From positions 6,363,258-6,427,257 of the forward strand of contig NW_004454207.1 of assembly GCF_000283155.1 (NCBI RefSeq): a DNA stretch of 64,000 bases, written 5' to 3'. This DNA comes from Ceratotherium simum simum (lineage: Eukaryota > Chordata > Mammalia > Perissodactyla > Rhinocerotidae). Positions 23,581 through 34,824 of the stretch are shown here, piece after piece; the first letter of the stretch is position 1; each line of letters begins with the position of its first letter. A program made the translations under genes and the position numbers. The notes beneath the pieces were generated by a model that made no database searches, was not told the origin of the DNA, and was given only the letters and a program-made list of their open reading frames with translations.

Positions 23581-23816
23581 TTTTTATTTTTTTTGTGAGT
23601 AAGATCAGCCTTGAGCTAACATCCAGGCCAATCCTCCTCTTTTTGCTGAGGAAGACTGGCCCTGGGCTAACATCCGTGCCCATCTTCCTCCACTTTATAT
23701 GGGACGCTGCCACAGCGTGGCCTGACAAGTAGTGTGTTGGTGCGCGCCCGGAATCTGAACCCAGACCGCCAGCAGCGGAGCGTGCACACTTAACCGCTAC
23801 GCCATGGGGCCAGCCC
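23581..23816 (-). mobile_element. ERE-type SINE
   Basis: The minus-strand head is ggggctggccccatggcg; the tail module contains two copies of the GGATGTTAGC / CAGTCTTCCTC type text and ends in poly(A). A perfect 14-bp target duplication, ctagagttattctt, lies at 23567-23580 and 23817-23830. Confidence 0.93.
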
Positions 23817-24179
23817 CTAGAGTTATTCTTAATTTATGAATTTATGCCTTTTCAGAAAGGAGTTTTGCTGCTGGGATAATTTTCTAGGAATACGTTTTTC
23901 TGGGATCATTTCCCTGTCCAGGACTCTGTCGTGATTCCAGGCTGGTGGGGCATGTGTGTGACTGTGTTTTAAATCAGACTGAGCATTTTCAGACCAGTCT
24001 GTGATTCAGAGCCCCCCTTCAGCTTCTCCCCTGGGCTCCTGCTAGTATCACCTGTGGGATGTAGCTATCGCTCTTGTTCGTTGGGTGAGACTTATGCGCC
24101 AGGAATCATGCAGAGGTCTTTATGTGCATTCTTTTCTTCTTACCACAACCCTCAGAGGCAGGTATTGCTATCTATATTT

Positions 24180-24385
24180 AAATAAATGTTTAAATCACAG
24201 TAATACATGCATATAGTTCAATAATACTTTAATGCCTATAGTAAAAACAACTATTCTCCTTCCTACCCAACTTGTTTCTGATCTCCAGAGGCAACTACTT
24301 TCAACTCTTACCTGCTTCCTTCTGATAGCTAATGTCTTATCTCAAATCAGTATGTCAGTTCTGCTTTTTCTTATTCTCATGAATC
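24180..24385 (-). mobile_element. Old L1 3' fragment (antisense)
   Basis: It contains acatgcatatagttcaataa and a pyrimidine-rich stretch followed by ctccagaggcaactactttc, typical of antisense L1M 3' ends. Edges are approximate. Confidence 0.55.
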
Positions 24386-24409
24386 ACTTCTAGCTATCTC
24401 CTGACTTAA

Positions 24410-24650
24410 GAGCATGGGCTGTGATGTCAGTCTCCTGGGCCTAAAGATAGAGTTGGTGGGCCTACATTTCTGTCCATTTCTAGCCTGTGTTTCTATGGGT
24501 ATTTCACTTTTCTGAGCCTCAGTTTCCCTTATCTGTAAAATGGAATAATCTCTGCCTCAGAGGTTTGCTCTGTGGATCTAATGAGACATGTTATATAAAC
24601 ATCTTTGCCTAGCACAGATCTTGGCACATTGTAGATGCTCAAATATTCCC
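24410..24650 (+). repeat. MIR SINE
   Basis: Contains aagagcatgggctgtgatgt, cctcagtttcccttatctgt and cacattgtagatgctcaaat in sense. Confidence 0.8.
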
Positions 24651-26320
24651 TTATATTTTCTTTTGTGTTTTTACACTCTGGTACCTGTTTTACTCTTGAA
24701 GCTCTTAAGTGTTCTTGAAAGTCATCTTCTGGATATCATTCACTGGGTTGACTGCAGTCTTTAGTGTGCAGTTACTCGTGGTCTCTGTTCCGGTTTGACA
24801 CTGAATCTGAGAGTGATAAAATCTTTATGCTTCTTTCTATACTCCTCCCCCTTGGAGAAGGATAGTACTTCTGGTTCCTTATTAAATCTCTCATAAAGGG
24901 ATCTAAGAATTGTTTATTTTGCATTGAGTTGCATGTTTTGGGTTTTATTTGGGAGGAGGGAGAGTAGAAGCAATAAGTAACATCTACCTTTTTACCTCCT
25001 GAGTTCAGATCCGATTGAGGAATGAGGCAGGAGTCAGATGGAGGGTGGCCTGAATATCAGCTGTGGTACTGATAGAGCTGATTGGAGCATGTATCTTAGA
25101 TTTGTGACCAGATGGGCTTTAGACACTCACCTTTCCAGTCACAGGCAAACGAGGCCAACCCAGGCTTCCCAGAGGAGTAGGAAGAGAAAATCTGCCGTGA
25201 GTCCAGGCCTCTCCAAAAATGACCTCCCACGCAGCTGAATCTTCGTTCAAGCCTAACTGATGAGATGTATCTGTCTCTTTTGAGGGAAAGCTCTTGTAGG
25301 TGAGAGACTGGAGCCAAGGGCCAGATAGTCTTCCCCCACACATGTCCCTCCTAGGCAGTATAAGCTCCTTCCCTCAAAGGGGAACCAGAGGCGAGTGGGG
25401 TTAGCTTCCCAGGGAAAGCTCATGACCACTAGTATCGCAACTGTGGTACAGTTTACTGTGGTGCAAACCTTCCAGCATGAGGAGTTTAATTCAGTGTTCC
25501 ATCAAAATGGAATGATCTTAAAATTCCTTCTCCAAAGGCAACACGTGCCTACTAGCTGAGACTTATTTTTTAAGATTTGGATTATGTACTCTCTGTGTAT
25601 GTTTCTTTTGCAGTTTTTGTAGTTTTATCCATTCTTACCAGGGTCTGAAAATTTACTTAATGGTTTTCCAGGCAATGATTTTGATATTTTAATGTATTTT
25701 AACGTGTTATAATGTTGTGTTTCCATTGCTTGGAGGAAATACAAAAAGCAGATGTGAGCCCGAGAGTGGTTTGTTGTTCTTGATGTGCTGTTGTTATACC
25801 TTCTTTATTTTAAAAAGATCCGACTATGCTAAATGTGACACCATAACAGGCTGCTTTGCTCTCTCTACCTCATTTTATTTATAAGGAATCTACAGAAAGA
25901 AAGCATTTTACTTATTTATATACTTTCAAAAACTCGAACTGTTCACCCAAAGAGGTCAGAAATGGTTTCAACTTGGGTGATAATTTCTCCTTTCTGTGGG
26001 AGCTGAATACTACCTGGTTATGTTTAACTGTTTTCCTGCCATATCGGCAGGGTAATTATTAAATGTTCTGAAAATTTAATAATTAATTTGATGTAAATAT
26101 TTTCCTGCCTTATCATAAATTGGTTGAATGTCTTTAGATTGTTTAAATTGTACCTAAGGGCACCAAGGTTTGTTTGTCCTAGGTGGCCCTAAGCATATAA
26201 ACTCAATTCCTTTGCTAATTCTTCCCCAAAGAGCAGGCACTGTATCAGTTTTAGTGTGAAGTCATGATTTTTGGGTGAAATCTTTGTGTACCATGCTGAC
26301 TTTCCCTCCTGCTGTTTCAG

Positions 26321-26418
26321 CTCCTTATGAAGCTCGACAGCCCCTTGTCCAGCCTGAGGGAGCCTCATCGGGGGGCCCAGGAGCCAAGCCCCCTCGGCAT
26401 CAGGCTTCCCTTATCCGG
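26321..26418 (+). CDS. REPS2: REPS2 exon encoding linker before EH2
   Basis: A 98-nt exon has a strong acceptor (tgctgtttcag) and a consensus donor (gtaagt). It starts in phase 1, completing an Ala codon, and ends in phase 0 after Arg. Residues 134-166 read APYEARQPLVQPEG to RHQASLIR, a Gly/Pro-rich flexible segment. RHQAS resembles a basophilic kinase or 14-3-3 type site (R-x-x-S), which is speculative. The donor is followed about 60 bases later by an unusual C11T10 run. Confidence 0.94.
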
Positions 26419-26477
26419 GTAAGTGATTTTGTGGGGTTATGCCACTGGGAGACTTTGGGGACATGGCTTTTTGATGG

Positions 26478-26498
26478 CCCCCCCCCCCTTTTTTTTTT
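26478..26498 (+). repeat. C11T10 homopolymer pair
   Basis: Eleven C followed directly by ten T, 60 bases downstream of the donor of the exon ending at 26418. It is likely length-variable. Confidence 0.9.
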
Positions 26499-26589
26499 GC
26501 AAAGAAGAAATAAAACTGCCCCTCATACAAATATTGTATTTCTTGTTCTATCACTTGTATATTTTCCTAAATCTTTTCTACTGTGTTTG

Positions 26590-27245
26590 TTTCTACTCCT
26601 CAGTATCTCTAGACTAATCCAGGCTAGTTCTTGGTCTTTGGTTTGTCTAAAATGCCCTTCCACCTTCATCTGCTTAATCACTAGGCACCTCCTTCAGGAG
26701 AGCTTTACTTTTTCCAAAACAACCTCTTATCTCTGCCTTATTCTTTTTTTTTTTTTACCTTTAATTTTTTGTTTATTGCAGTAACATTGGTTTATAGCAT
26801 TGTATAAATTTCAGGTGTACATCATTATACTTCTATTTCTGCATAGATTACATCATGTTCACCACCCAAATACTAATTACAACCCATCACCACACACATG
26901 TGCCGAATTATCCCTTTCGCCCTCCTCCCTCCCCCCTTCCCCTCTGGTAACCACCAATCCAATTTCTGTCTCTATGTGTTTGTTTATTGTTGTTATTATC
27001 TACTACTTAATGAAGGAAATCATAAGGTATTTGACCTTCTCCCTCTGATTTATTTCACTTTGCATAATACCCTCAATGTCCATCCATGTTGTCACAAATG
27101 GCTAGATTGTTACTCATTCAGTGCATAGTTAGCTGTTGCCCATTTGTTTTGTGCCTCCAATTATGTTGCAAGCTTTTGGAAGGCAGAGGTAGTTCTGTAT
27201 TCTCTCTCAGTGCCTAATCCAATGCTGTTTGGGGAACAGTTATTT
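26590..27245 (+). mobile_element. L2-like LINE 3' part split by an L1
   Basis: Left part to 26741 (aaaatgcccttccacctt, caggagagctttactttttc) and right part from about 27140 (gttgcaagcttttggaaggc, cagtgcctaatccaatgctg) fit successive parts of an L2 3' end. The intervening piece is a 5'-truncated L1. Confidence 0.55.
26742..27133 (-). mobile_element. 5'-truncated L1 (antisense) with poly(A) tail
   Basis: A poly-T run at 26742-26757 is the tail. The following text (attggtttatagcattgtat, ttcaggtgtacatcattata, accacccaaatactaattac, ttatttcactttgcataata) is the reverse of an L1 3' untranslated region common in laurasiatherian genomes. It looks younger than the other L1 relics. Confidence 0.8.
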
Positions 27246-27497
27246 TACAAGTGACAGCAACTACTGTTTCCTATATGTAATAGATACAAAAGAAATATTA
27301 TGGCAGAAGCACAAGTGATATCTCAGTTTCTCCTGGCTATACTACAGCTTAGAAAATGTCAGCTTCCCTTTTTCCAGTGTTTTCCTTTGGATAAAGAGCT
27401 CTTATTTTTTCTGTGTCTGCAACTGTTATCTTGTGTAGTATCTCTGAGTCCTGTGCTGAGGAAGTCATCCTCTCAAAAAAGGTTGTGCTTGTGTTTC

Positions 27498-27519
27498 TGT
27501 GTGTGTGTGTGTGTGTGTG
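27498..27519 (+). repeat. (TG)n microsatellite
   Basis: About eleven TG units followed by catgtatg. Confidence 0.9.
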
Positions 27520-27889
27520 CATGTATGTCTGCATAAGAGAAATTATGAAAACAGTACTGTTTGACCCTAAGACAAGAGGAAGTAGCATGGTTTGTATAAC
27601 ATTTCAGTTGTCCAACTTAGAAAGAAGGATCATTTGTGTGCAGGCAGTTCTACTCAAAATAGAAGGATGGTGTCAGATACTCCCATAAAGAAGTGGCTGG
27701 TAGTCTCAAACAGAATAAACAAAGGCTAAACAAGATCGTGGTATTCACGGAATACCCTCTGGGAATGGGGCTCTGTATTAGGTGTGGTACAGAACTTTAT
27801 CTTCTAAGTTGGTACTCTTTGTACAAAGAACTTTCTTAAAGATAATAATGTAGCCATATGCTGTGTGTTTATATTTAATGCTTCCTACA

Positions 27890-28030
27890 ATCATAGGATC
27901 TAGTACTGTTTTATCTCTTAGTACAGATGAGCTAACTGTGGCTGAGAGAGGTCAAGTAATGGGTCTAAGGTTTCATTCATAACTAGTAGGTGGCAGAACC
28001 ATCATTTGAACCCAGGCCTGCCCAATGTCA
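27890..28030 (-). repeat. MIR SINE, ended by ERE insertion
   Basis: Reverse MIR: acagatgagctaactgtggc, gagaggtcaagtaatgggtc and catcatttgaacccaggcct. The ERE at 28045 is inserted at its end. Confidence 0.75.
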
Positions 28031-28044
28031 AAACCTGCACTTTA

Positions 28045-28288
28045 GGGGCCAGCCCCGTGGCATAGCAGTTAAGTGTGCGTGCTCCGCTGCTGGGAGCCGG
28101 GGTTCGGATCTCGGGTGCGCACTGATGCACTGCTTGTCAGGCCATGCTGTGGCGGCGTCCCATATAAAGTGGAGGAAGATGGGCACGGATGCTAGCCCAG
28201 GGCCAGTCTTCCTCAGCAAAAAGAGGAGGATTGGCATGGATGTTAGCTCAGGGCTGATCTTCCTCACACACACACACACACACACAAA
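28045..28288 (+). mobile_element. ERE-type SINE with CA-repeat tail
   Basis: The head ggggccagccccgtggcata is followed by a box-B-like GGTTCGGATCT, the CATATAAAGTGGAGGAAGA module and a (CA)n tail. Imperfect target duplications (aaacctgcacttta and aaaccctgtacttta) flank it. It is inserted at the end of a MIR. Confidence 0.9.
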
Positions 28289-29284
28289 AAACCCTGTACT
28301 TTAAAATATTTTGCAATATATTAGAGTCCTATAGTATAAGGAGGCTAGGTTCTAGAGTTGCTGCATAAACAAACATTGAGTGTAGTAAAAAATATTCCTG
28401 AAAATCCTTTCTTGGTACCACATTGGAGAGACAAGATGCCATTCTCTCCTAGGTCCAGTAGAGTTCAGTTTTATCCCCAAGTTGAAACAGACAGCTGTTT
28501 CTTCAGCTGAGCCCCAGATGTGGTAGTTGGCTGTGTTTAAAGGTCCTGTGATACAAAAGTATGTGTCTTTAAACACAAGAATTACATCCACTGTGGAGTG
28601 AGGGTTACATTAGGAAAGGTATCAGAGGGACTGGGATTCATTTAAAAAATCTCGAGGGTATGGCTGTGCATGTTTCTGAAGAATGTATTCTAGTAATGTG
28701 GAGAGCAAATCCTGAATGGTTGGAATGATGGTCCAACAAGCAGCAAATCATGAACTTTACAGTGGTCAGACGGGGTTCACTGGACCCTTTCTACTTGTCT
28801 GCCTGGATGGGATCGCCATGGATTCTTCCTTGGATTGGTGTCCTGTAATTTCTCTTCTAATCTCTAGGTCCATTTTTCTGCTGATAAACGTGCTTCTTGT
28901 GCACATCACTCAACTAATATTTACTAAACATCTGTTAAGTGCCAGGTACTGTATTGAGAATACAAAAATACAAAAATGTAGCACTCCCATTCCTTGCCCT
29001 CATGGAGCTTATAAGCTATTGGAGGAGATGCCATTAATCAAATCATCACAAAGTAAATATATAATTATGATATGTGAGGTGAATAGAAATTTTGCTGTAC
29101 TTTGAGGATGAAAAATTAAGAGGCAGTGTTATGACCTGCCCTTGGCAGGTGGGGGGTCATCAAGGAAGGCTTCTAGCGGGGAATAAATTCGAGTTGAAAC
29201 GAGAAGGATTCATAGGTGTTAACCAGGTTAGGGGGTGGGATTGGGGGGAGCAGGCAAGAAGATAGAGGGAACTTCACATACAAA

Positions 29285-29470
29285 GACATGTTCTATGTGC
29301 TTACCATTTTATACACTTCATCTCTTTCCATGCTCACAGCTGTCTTACAAGGTAATTCCTGTTGTTATCCCATTCTTCAGATGACAAAACCTGAGGTTTA
29401 AAGACTGTTTAATTTGCTCAAGGTCACAGGTCGGAAGTGGTAGGGCTGGAGTTCAAACACTGAACACAAT
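29285..29470 (-). repeat. MIR SINE
   Basis: Reverse MIR: tgttgttatcccattcttca, gctcaaggtcacaggtcgga and agggctggagttcaaacact. Confidence 0.72.
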
Positions 29471-30899
29471 TCCTTCATCTCTGGCTCAGGAACTCGATGG
29501 ATGGTGATGTCATCTGTTAAGCTAAGAAGCCCTGGATGAAAAATTGGTGTTGGGAGTATTGGGGAAAGATATGAGTTCATTGTTGGATGTTGGGATTTGA
29601 GCTTTTGAGATAGCCAAGAGGAGGTGTCAAAGAGATGGTAGGATATATGGGTCTGGAGCTTTGGGGAGAGCCAGGGCTACACATAAGTATTTGGCAGCGA
29701 TTGGCCATTAGAAGGACTTAATGGTATAGTGCAGAAAAAAACCAGACAGGTTCTCGCCCAGGTCCAGCCAAACTCTGTGTGACCTTGGGCAAGTTCCTTC
29801 TCTTTTCTGTAACCTGAATGACTTGGAATGGATTTAATAGTTCATTGTAATAATCTGCAACAGTCTGATTCCCTTAATGTTTGTTTGGCATCAGTGAAGG
29901 TCCCCCCCTCCTGTTTGGAGCATTGCCTTCTGTTTAAGCTGAGAGCAAGGGGCCTTTCTTGGGACAGCAGTCTGTGGTTTTCATGGCTCATGTGTTTTTC
30001 TTTCTTCAGTTCTTAGGTTTCCTTCTTATGCCTGTCAGCATGGTTTGGCTGGACTCCACGTCCCAGAAGGCAAAATGCCAACCTGAATTAGTCATGTAGA
30101 TGAGGGGATTTGAAGTGAAGGTTCTTGGTGATGTGGATTGGGCATGGTGCTAGGTTAGGCCAGGTGACTAATTCCCCTCGCTTTGCAGTGTTAATGTGCT
30201 GGTGGCAACCTTGCTGTCTTCTAGCTTTCTCCGTGGCCTTGTGTTCAAGTCCCTGCCTGCCTGATTGGAGGAGGGGGTGGCCTCTAGGTACTGGCGGAGG
30301 CTTTTAGGGACCTGAGCCCGTGCTGTTGTAGCTCACGGGCTTGGCATTTTAGAGGTGCTTATGCCAAATTCAGCGCCCAAACATCAGAATGAATAGTCTT
30401 TTTGTTTAATATTTTAGGAATTTTAATTTTTTTGTTCAGACATTGGATGTTTTTCCCCTTGAAATTTCAGATACTGAGCATATCCTATGTTGGTGGGTGG
30501 TTGACAGTGGTTTGTAAAGAAATGATAAGTCTTCTTTCTTACTTCATCTGTTATGTGTTTATAGGTCATTTTGTTGTTTACTTTTCACAAGTTATCCTAG
30601 CCATGTAGACTGTCTAGTCATTTGCAGTTTTGCTGGTGTAGGATTTAGAACTGCCCCTTCTGCTCCCATTATACTCCACTTCCTCTGTTTTTGCCATGGT
30701 TGCCAGAAACTACCTTGTGTTAAGTCCTTGTCTCGTTGACCTCTTGGCAGCTTTTCACACTGATCACCTTGAAATGCTCTCATCATTTGGTGTCCATGAT
30801 GCCATCCTCTCCTGATTTTCCTCCTGCTTCTATGACTACCTCTTCCTAATCTTCTTTTTCAATTCTCTTTTCTCCACCTGCCCCTTCCATGTTGGTGGT

Positions 30900-31558
30900 C
30901 CCTAGGTCCAATTCTCACTCTGTTACTCTTTAGCTACATGGAGGCTGATGACCACATATCTCCATCTGCTAGACATCTTCACTCAGATGTCCCACTGTCA
31001 TTTTAAACATGTCTTTCCCACAAAACCAGCTTTCACCCTTCCATTCCTGGCTCCATCCACCCATCAGCACAGGCCAGAATGCTGGTCACAGTCTTTGACT
31101 CCTCTCCTACCCCTTCTGCCCATTCACTTACCAAGTCCTGGCCATTTCATTTTCTAAATACCTCTCTTACCTGTCCATTCCTCTGCACTTCCTCGGTTCA
31201 GGCCATCCTCTGTCACCAAATCAGTTATATTAGCCTAACTCTTTCTTCTTGCTTCTACTCTTTCCCTCTTCAAATCTATTATCCTCATTGCAGACAAAAA
31301 CAGTCTTCAAAACACAAATCTGATCCTTCTACTCCCTTGATTGAAACTGGTCACTCTCTGTCCCCTACTCTCAGCATATCATCTGTGTTCCTGAACCTGG
31401 CTCTGGGGGCCCTGGTGTTTGGACCCTGCTTACTTACCTCTTCAGCTGCAATAGCTCACTTCTTCTCTCCCTCCATACTCTGGCCACGCAGAGCTACTGG
31501 TCGTTTCCCAGGAGGTCACTGTTCTCTATGTGGGAACCTTACTCTTCCTCCTCACTTT
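30900..31558 (+). mobile_element. L2-like LINE relic
   Basis: Pyrimidine-rich text of the same family as 12600-13760: cagtctttgactcctctcct, aggccatcctctgtcaccaa, aaacacaaatctgatccttc. The 180-codon open frame at 31079-31621 falls in it and is a by-product. The ERE at 31574 follows directly. Confidence 0.5.
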
Positions 31559-31573
31559 TGCCTTCTTTGTTTT

Positions 31574-31781
31574 TTTTTTAAAGATTTATTTTATTTTATT
31601 TTCGCCCCAAAGCCCCAGTAGATAGTTGTATGTCATAGTTGCACAGCTTTCTAGTTGCCATATGTGGGACACGGCCCCAGCGTGGCCGGAGAAGCGGTGC
31701 GTCGGTGTGCACCCGGGATCCGAACCCGGGCCGCCAGCATCAGAGAGCACGCACTCAACCGCTAAGCCACAGGGCCGGCCC
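31574..31781 (-). mobile_element. ERE-type SINE
   Basis: A tRNA-like head on the minus strand (agggccggccctgtggctta) carries the CTAGAAAGCTGTGCAACTAT tail module and poly(A). A perfect 15-bp duplication, tgccttctttgtttt, lies at 31559-31573 and 31782-31796. It is inserted into an L2-like stretch. Confidence 0.92.
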
Positions 31782-31913
31782 TGCCTTCTTTGTTTTATCT
31801 TTTGTCTCAATTCATCTATGCTTGTTTTCCAGTGATAACATGAAGTGTGAGAATTTTCTAATATTTCTTGTATATGTGAGATTTCCATTTTTTCATTCTT
31901 AAAAAATGGTTTG

Positions 31914-32150
31914 GGGGCCGGCCTGGTGGCGCAGCGGTTAAGTGCACGCACCCTACTTCGGCGGCCCGGGGTTCACAGGTTCGGATCCCGGGGGTGCACC
32001 GACGCACCACTTGTCAAGCCATGCTGTGGCGGTGTCCCATATAAAGTAGAGGGAGATGGGCACGGATGTTAGCCCAGGGCCAATCTTCCTCAGCAAAAGA
32101 GAGGAGGATTGGCATGTTAGCTCAGGGCTGACCTTTCTCCCAAAAATAAA
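31914..32150 (+). mobile_element. ERE-type SINE
   Basis: The head ggggccggcctggtggcgca includes GGTTCGGATCCC, followed by the CATATAAAGTAGAGGGAGA module and an A-rich tail. Near-identical duplications (aaaaaatggtttg and aaaaaaaggtttg) flank it. It lies only 132 bases from the previous ERE, in opposite orientation. Confidence 0.9.
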
Positions 32151-33599
32151 AAAAAAAGGTTTGTTGCTCCTCTGCTCATTTATCTGTGAAGCTCAGCCAG
32201 GGGGATGGGCGTCTGATCTTTATTGGTTTCCAGAGAAACCAGTGTTGTCTGTTTCTTTTGTATCGTTCCAGGAATATTTTATGCATATATAAGCGAATAT
32301 AGGTATTCTTATATATCTAATATATGCAGTATATTTTTATCTGACTTTAGGGAGACAGTTTTGGCAAATGAAATATCCTTCCAGCCAGATCTCTCCGGAA
32401 AAGATTACCTTTTATTTTAAACCAAAACACACTCACTTTTTAAACCCTAAACATACACGCTGTGATGTTTTCTTCTCTTCCTGGAGGGATGGACTTACAG
32501 TCTTTGGGGTAAATTCTCAGTACTCACTACCCTTCTTACTTCAAAGACAAAATAATGACAAACAGAATTTAGAGAACTTGATCACCCTGTCATTCTACTG
32601 GGGTTTGGGCTATGTTTTTGCTGGAAGATTTCTAATGAACAGGTACGGGAGGGGTTGTTGGACATTGCTAGCCAGTCACCATATTAATCTAAAGTCTGTA
32701 ACTTGGGAAACATATGTTTAACTTAGTCGTCTCCTTTTTTCCCTCATTCTTGCTCAATCTCAGTTTCTTGCCATGCCTCCTCCCCCCACCCCCAACCTCA
32801 CTCTGGGCTTAACTGTAGGTACTTAGGGCCAGAAGCAGATTCTCTCTGCTCCTTGGGTCCTTTGAGAATGGTTCTAAATAGCAAAAACATGTATGTAAAG
32901 GATGGTGAAAGAAATGAATACCCTGAGGCTCTGTTGAAGTGGTGTTGCCATAAGTCCAGAGAGAACTGATAGTCACCACAAGTAAATGGTTCATTCTAAG
33001 ATTTTTGGTGAGAACAGGAAGAAATAGTCTTTCTGTTGTCAGGGAGGTTGACACTGCGCCGAGAGAACTTTTTATGGTGTGAAAGATATTTTATGGGTAG
33101 CCTGGACCAGGATGCTGGGAGGATAAGGAGAGTAGAGAGTAGAGATTGTGGCTGAAAGACTGGGGTGGGATTGAGTGAGGTGGCTTAGAATTGAGTCATG
33201 AGCAAGTTGGTGCTCTGAGTTTGGAGAAGAAAGAAGCAGGTAAACAAGTGGGGCACACTATGTACTGTCTCAGCCACTGTGGTTCTCTTACCTAATACTT
33301 AGCCTAAGGAAATGACCCACAAGGCAGATGGGGCCCATGGGGGCTCTTTGAGGGTCCAGGAATTCTCTGTCAAAGCATCCTTTGGCCTGTGTATGGGTTG
33401 TTTATTTTTTTCAGTAGGGCCTCAGGCATTTTTTTCCTTCCTTATTTTGGAATCTTTCCCCTCTCCCCTTTTCTGAGAGCTCTGATGTTGCCCCCTGTAG
33501 GTGCCCCACTGTCTACGTCAGCATAATGCCACTTCCACACATAGTTCTTACCCTTTCCTCTACTCTTCATATTGCAGTCAAACCCAGAGGCAACTTACA

Positions 33600-34420
33600 T
33601 GACCTATTTTTTTTGTATTGGTCTAGGAATATTTTATGCATATACAAGTGAATGTAGGTTATTATTTTTTTTTGAGGAAGATTGGCCCTGTGCTAACATC
33701 TGTTACCAATCTTCCTCTTCTTTTTTCTCCCCAAAGCCCCAGTACATAGTTGTGTATCATAGTAGTAGAGTTGTAGCTCTTCTATGTGGGACGCTGCCTC
33801 AGCATGGCTTGATGAGCAGTGAGTAGGTCCACGCCCAGGATCCCAACTGGCGAACCCCGGGCCGCCGAAGTGGAATGCGCGAATTTAACCGCTATGCCAC
33901 CAGGCTGGCCCCAAGTTCCACCTTTTTACACATGGGGTAGCATACTGTATATCTGTTATGCACTTTGCAGTTTTTACTTACAAAAACTTTAATAACATTC
34001 TTTAGCTGTACATAAAGTACTTATCTTTTTGTTTTTTCAAATGCATAGTATTTCATTGTGTGCATCTTCCATAAATCATTTAACCAACCTCTTCTGATAA
34101 ACAGCTAGAACTTGCAATCACAGCATTGTTTGCATATGTGTAGGATCATTTCCTAGAAATGGAATAATTGGGTGAAATGTCTGCACATTTTTAATTTTGG
34201 ATAGATTTTCAAATTGGAGACTGTACCAATTTACACACCAACAACGTATGAAAATGTTTATTTTCCCATACCCATGCAAAAACAATGTACTAAAAAATGA
34301 TGGATCTTTACCAACATGATAGATGAAAAATGATATCTCACTGTAGTTTTAATTAGCATTTTTCTTTATTAGTGAAGTGGAATATCTTAAGTTTATGAGT
34401 CATCTCTATCTCCTTTTCTG
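33600..34420 (-). mobile_element. Old L1 3' fragment (antisense) carrying an ERE
   Basis: Text on both sides of the ERE (aatattttatgcatatacaa; atgcatagtatttcattgtg; aatggaataattgggtgaaa; tttaattagcatttttcttt) is antisense L1M 3' sequence. A short related piece occurs at 32250-32345. Confidence 0.7.
33665..33912 (-). mobile_element. Composite ERE-type SINE
   Basis: The minus-strand head is ggggccagcctggtggcata. Its tail carries both modules that are usually separate: the tgtactggggctttgggg module and the ACAGATGTTAGCACAGGGCC module. It is inserted in an old antisense L1 3' fragment, and divergence is higher than in other copies. Confidence 0.85.
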
Positions 34421-34782
34421 TAAATTGCTTCTTTATATCCTATGCCCTTTTTGCTTTTGGGTTGTCAATGTTTCCTTATTGATTTATCATTCCTACCAGT
34501 CTGAAACCAGAAGCTGGTGTCTCTTTTCCTTTGGACAAGTGAGAGGCTGCAGCATATGTGGAAAACTGCTCCTTGTGTGGTCTAGAGGAGGTCCTGGGCA
34601 CCTGAGGCCCTTGATGGAGGTTAGGGACCCCAGCTTCTTTTTGGTTCTGGAGCACTCCAAGCCCGCTGGCAATGAGGATTTCTTGTTTATTCCTTCATGG
34701 CAGTAAAGTTGAATTACTTAGTTTATGGGTAGAGATTACGGCTAGGAAAATCTGTTGTTAGGGATGGTAAATGTCAACACAC

Positions 34783-34786
<4 letters not shown>

Positions 34787-34823
<37 letters not shown>
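34787..34823 (+). repeat. (TG)n microsatellite
   Basis: About eighteen uninterrupted TG units, likely polymorphic. The flanks gtcaaca (34773-34779) and tgttgac (34821-34827) are inverted copies. Confidence 0.92.

Positions 34824-34824
<1 letters not shown>

Larger units (their letters stand above)
20275..26320 (+). other. REPS2: Intron with 7SK retropseudogene
   Basis: About 6 kb. It holds a MIR (21195-21400), an old L1 3' end (21875-22870) carrying a 7SK-derived retropseudogene, an ERE SINE (23581-23816), a second L1 3' fragment (24180-24385) and a MIR (24410-24650). I see nothing nameable in 20280-21190, 22930-23560 and 24660-26300. Confidence 0.85.

Noticed and set aside
23740..23816. tRNA-like sequence with box B
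   Set aside because: It is the tRNA-derived head of an ERE SINE, as in the eleven other copies; not a functional tRNA gene.
26275..26784. 169-codon open frame overlapping a REPS2 exon
   Set aside because: The first part is the true exon in its own frame; the rest is read-through into the intron, the C/T run and repeats.
28716..29105. 129-codon open frame
   Set aside because: It crosses into an ancient dispersed repeat and has no recognisable product.
31079..31621. 180-codon open frame, the longest in the window
   Set aside because: It lies in a pyrimidine-rich L2-like relic and runs into an ERE; no domain, no splice or start context.
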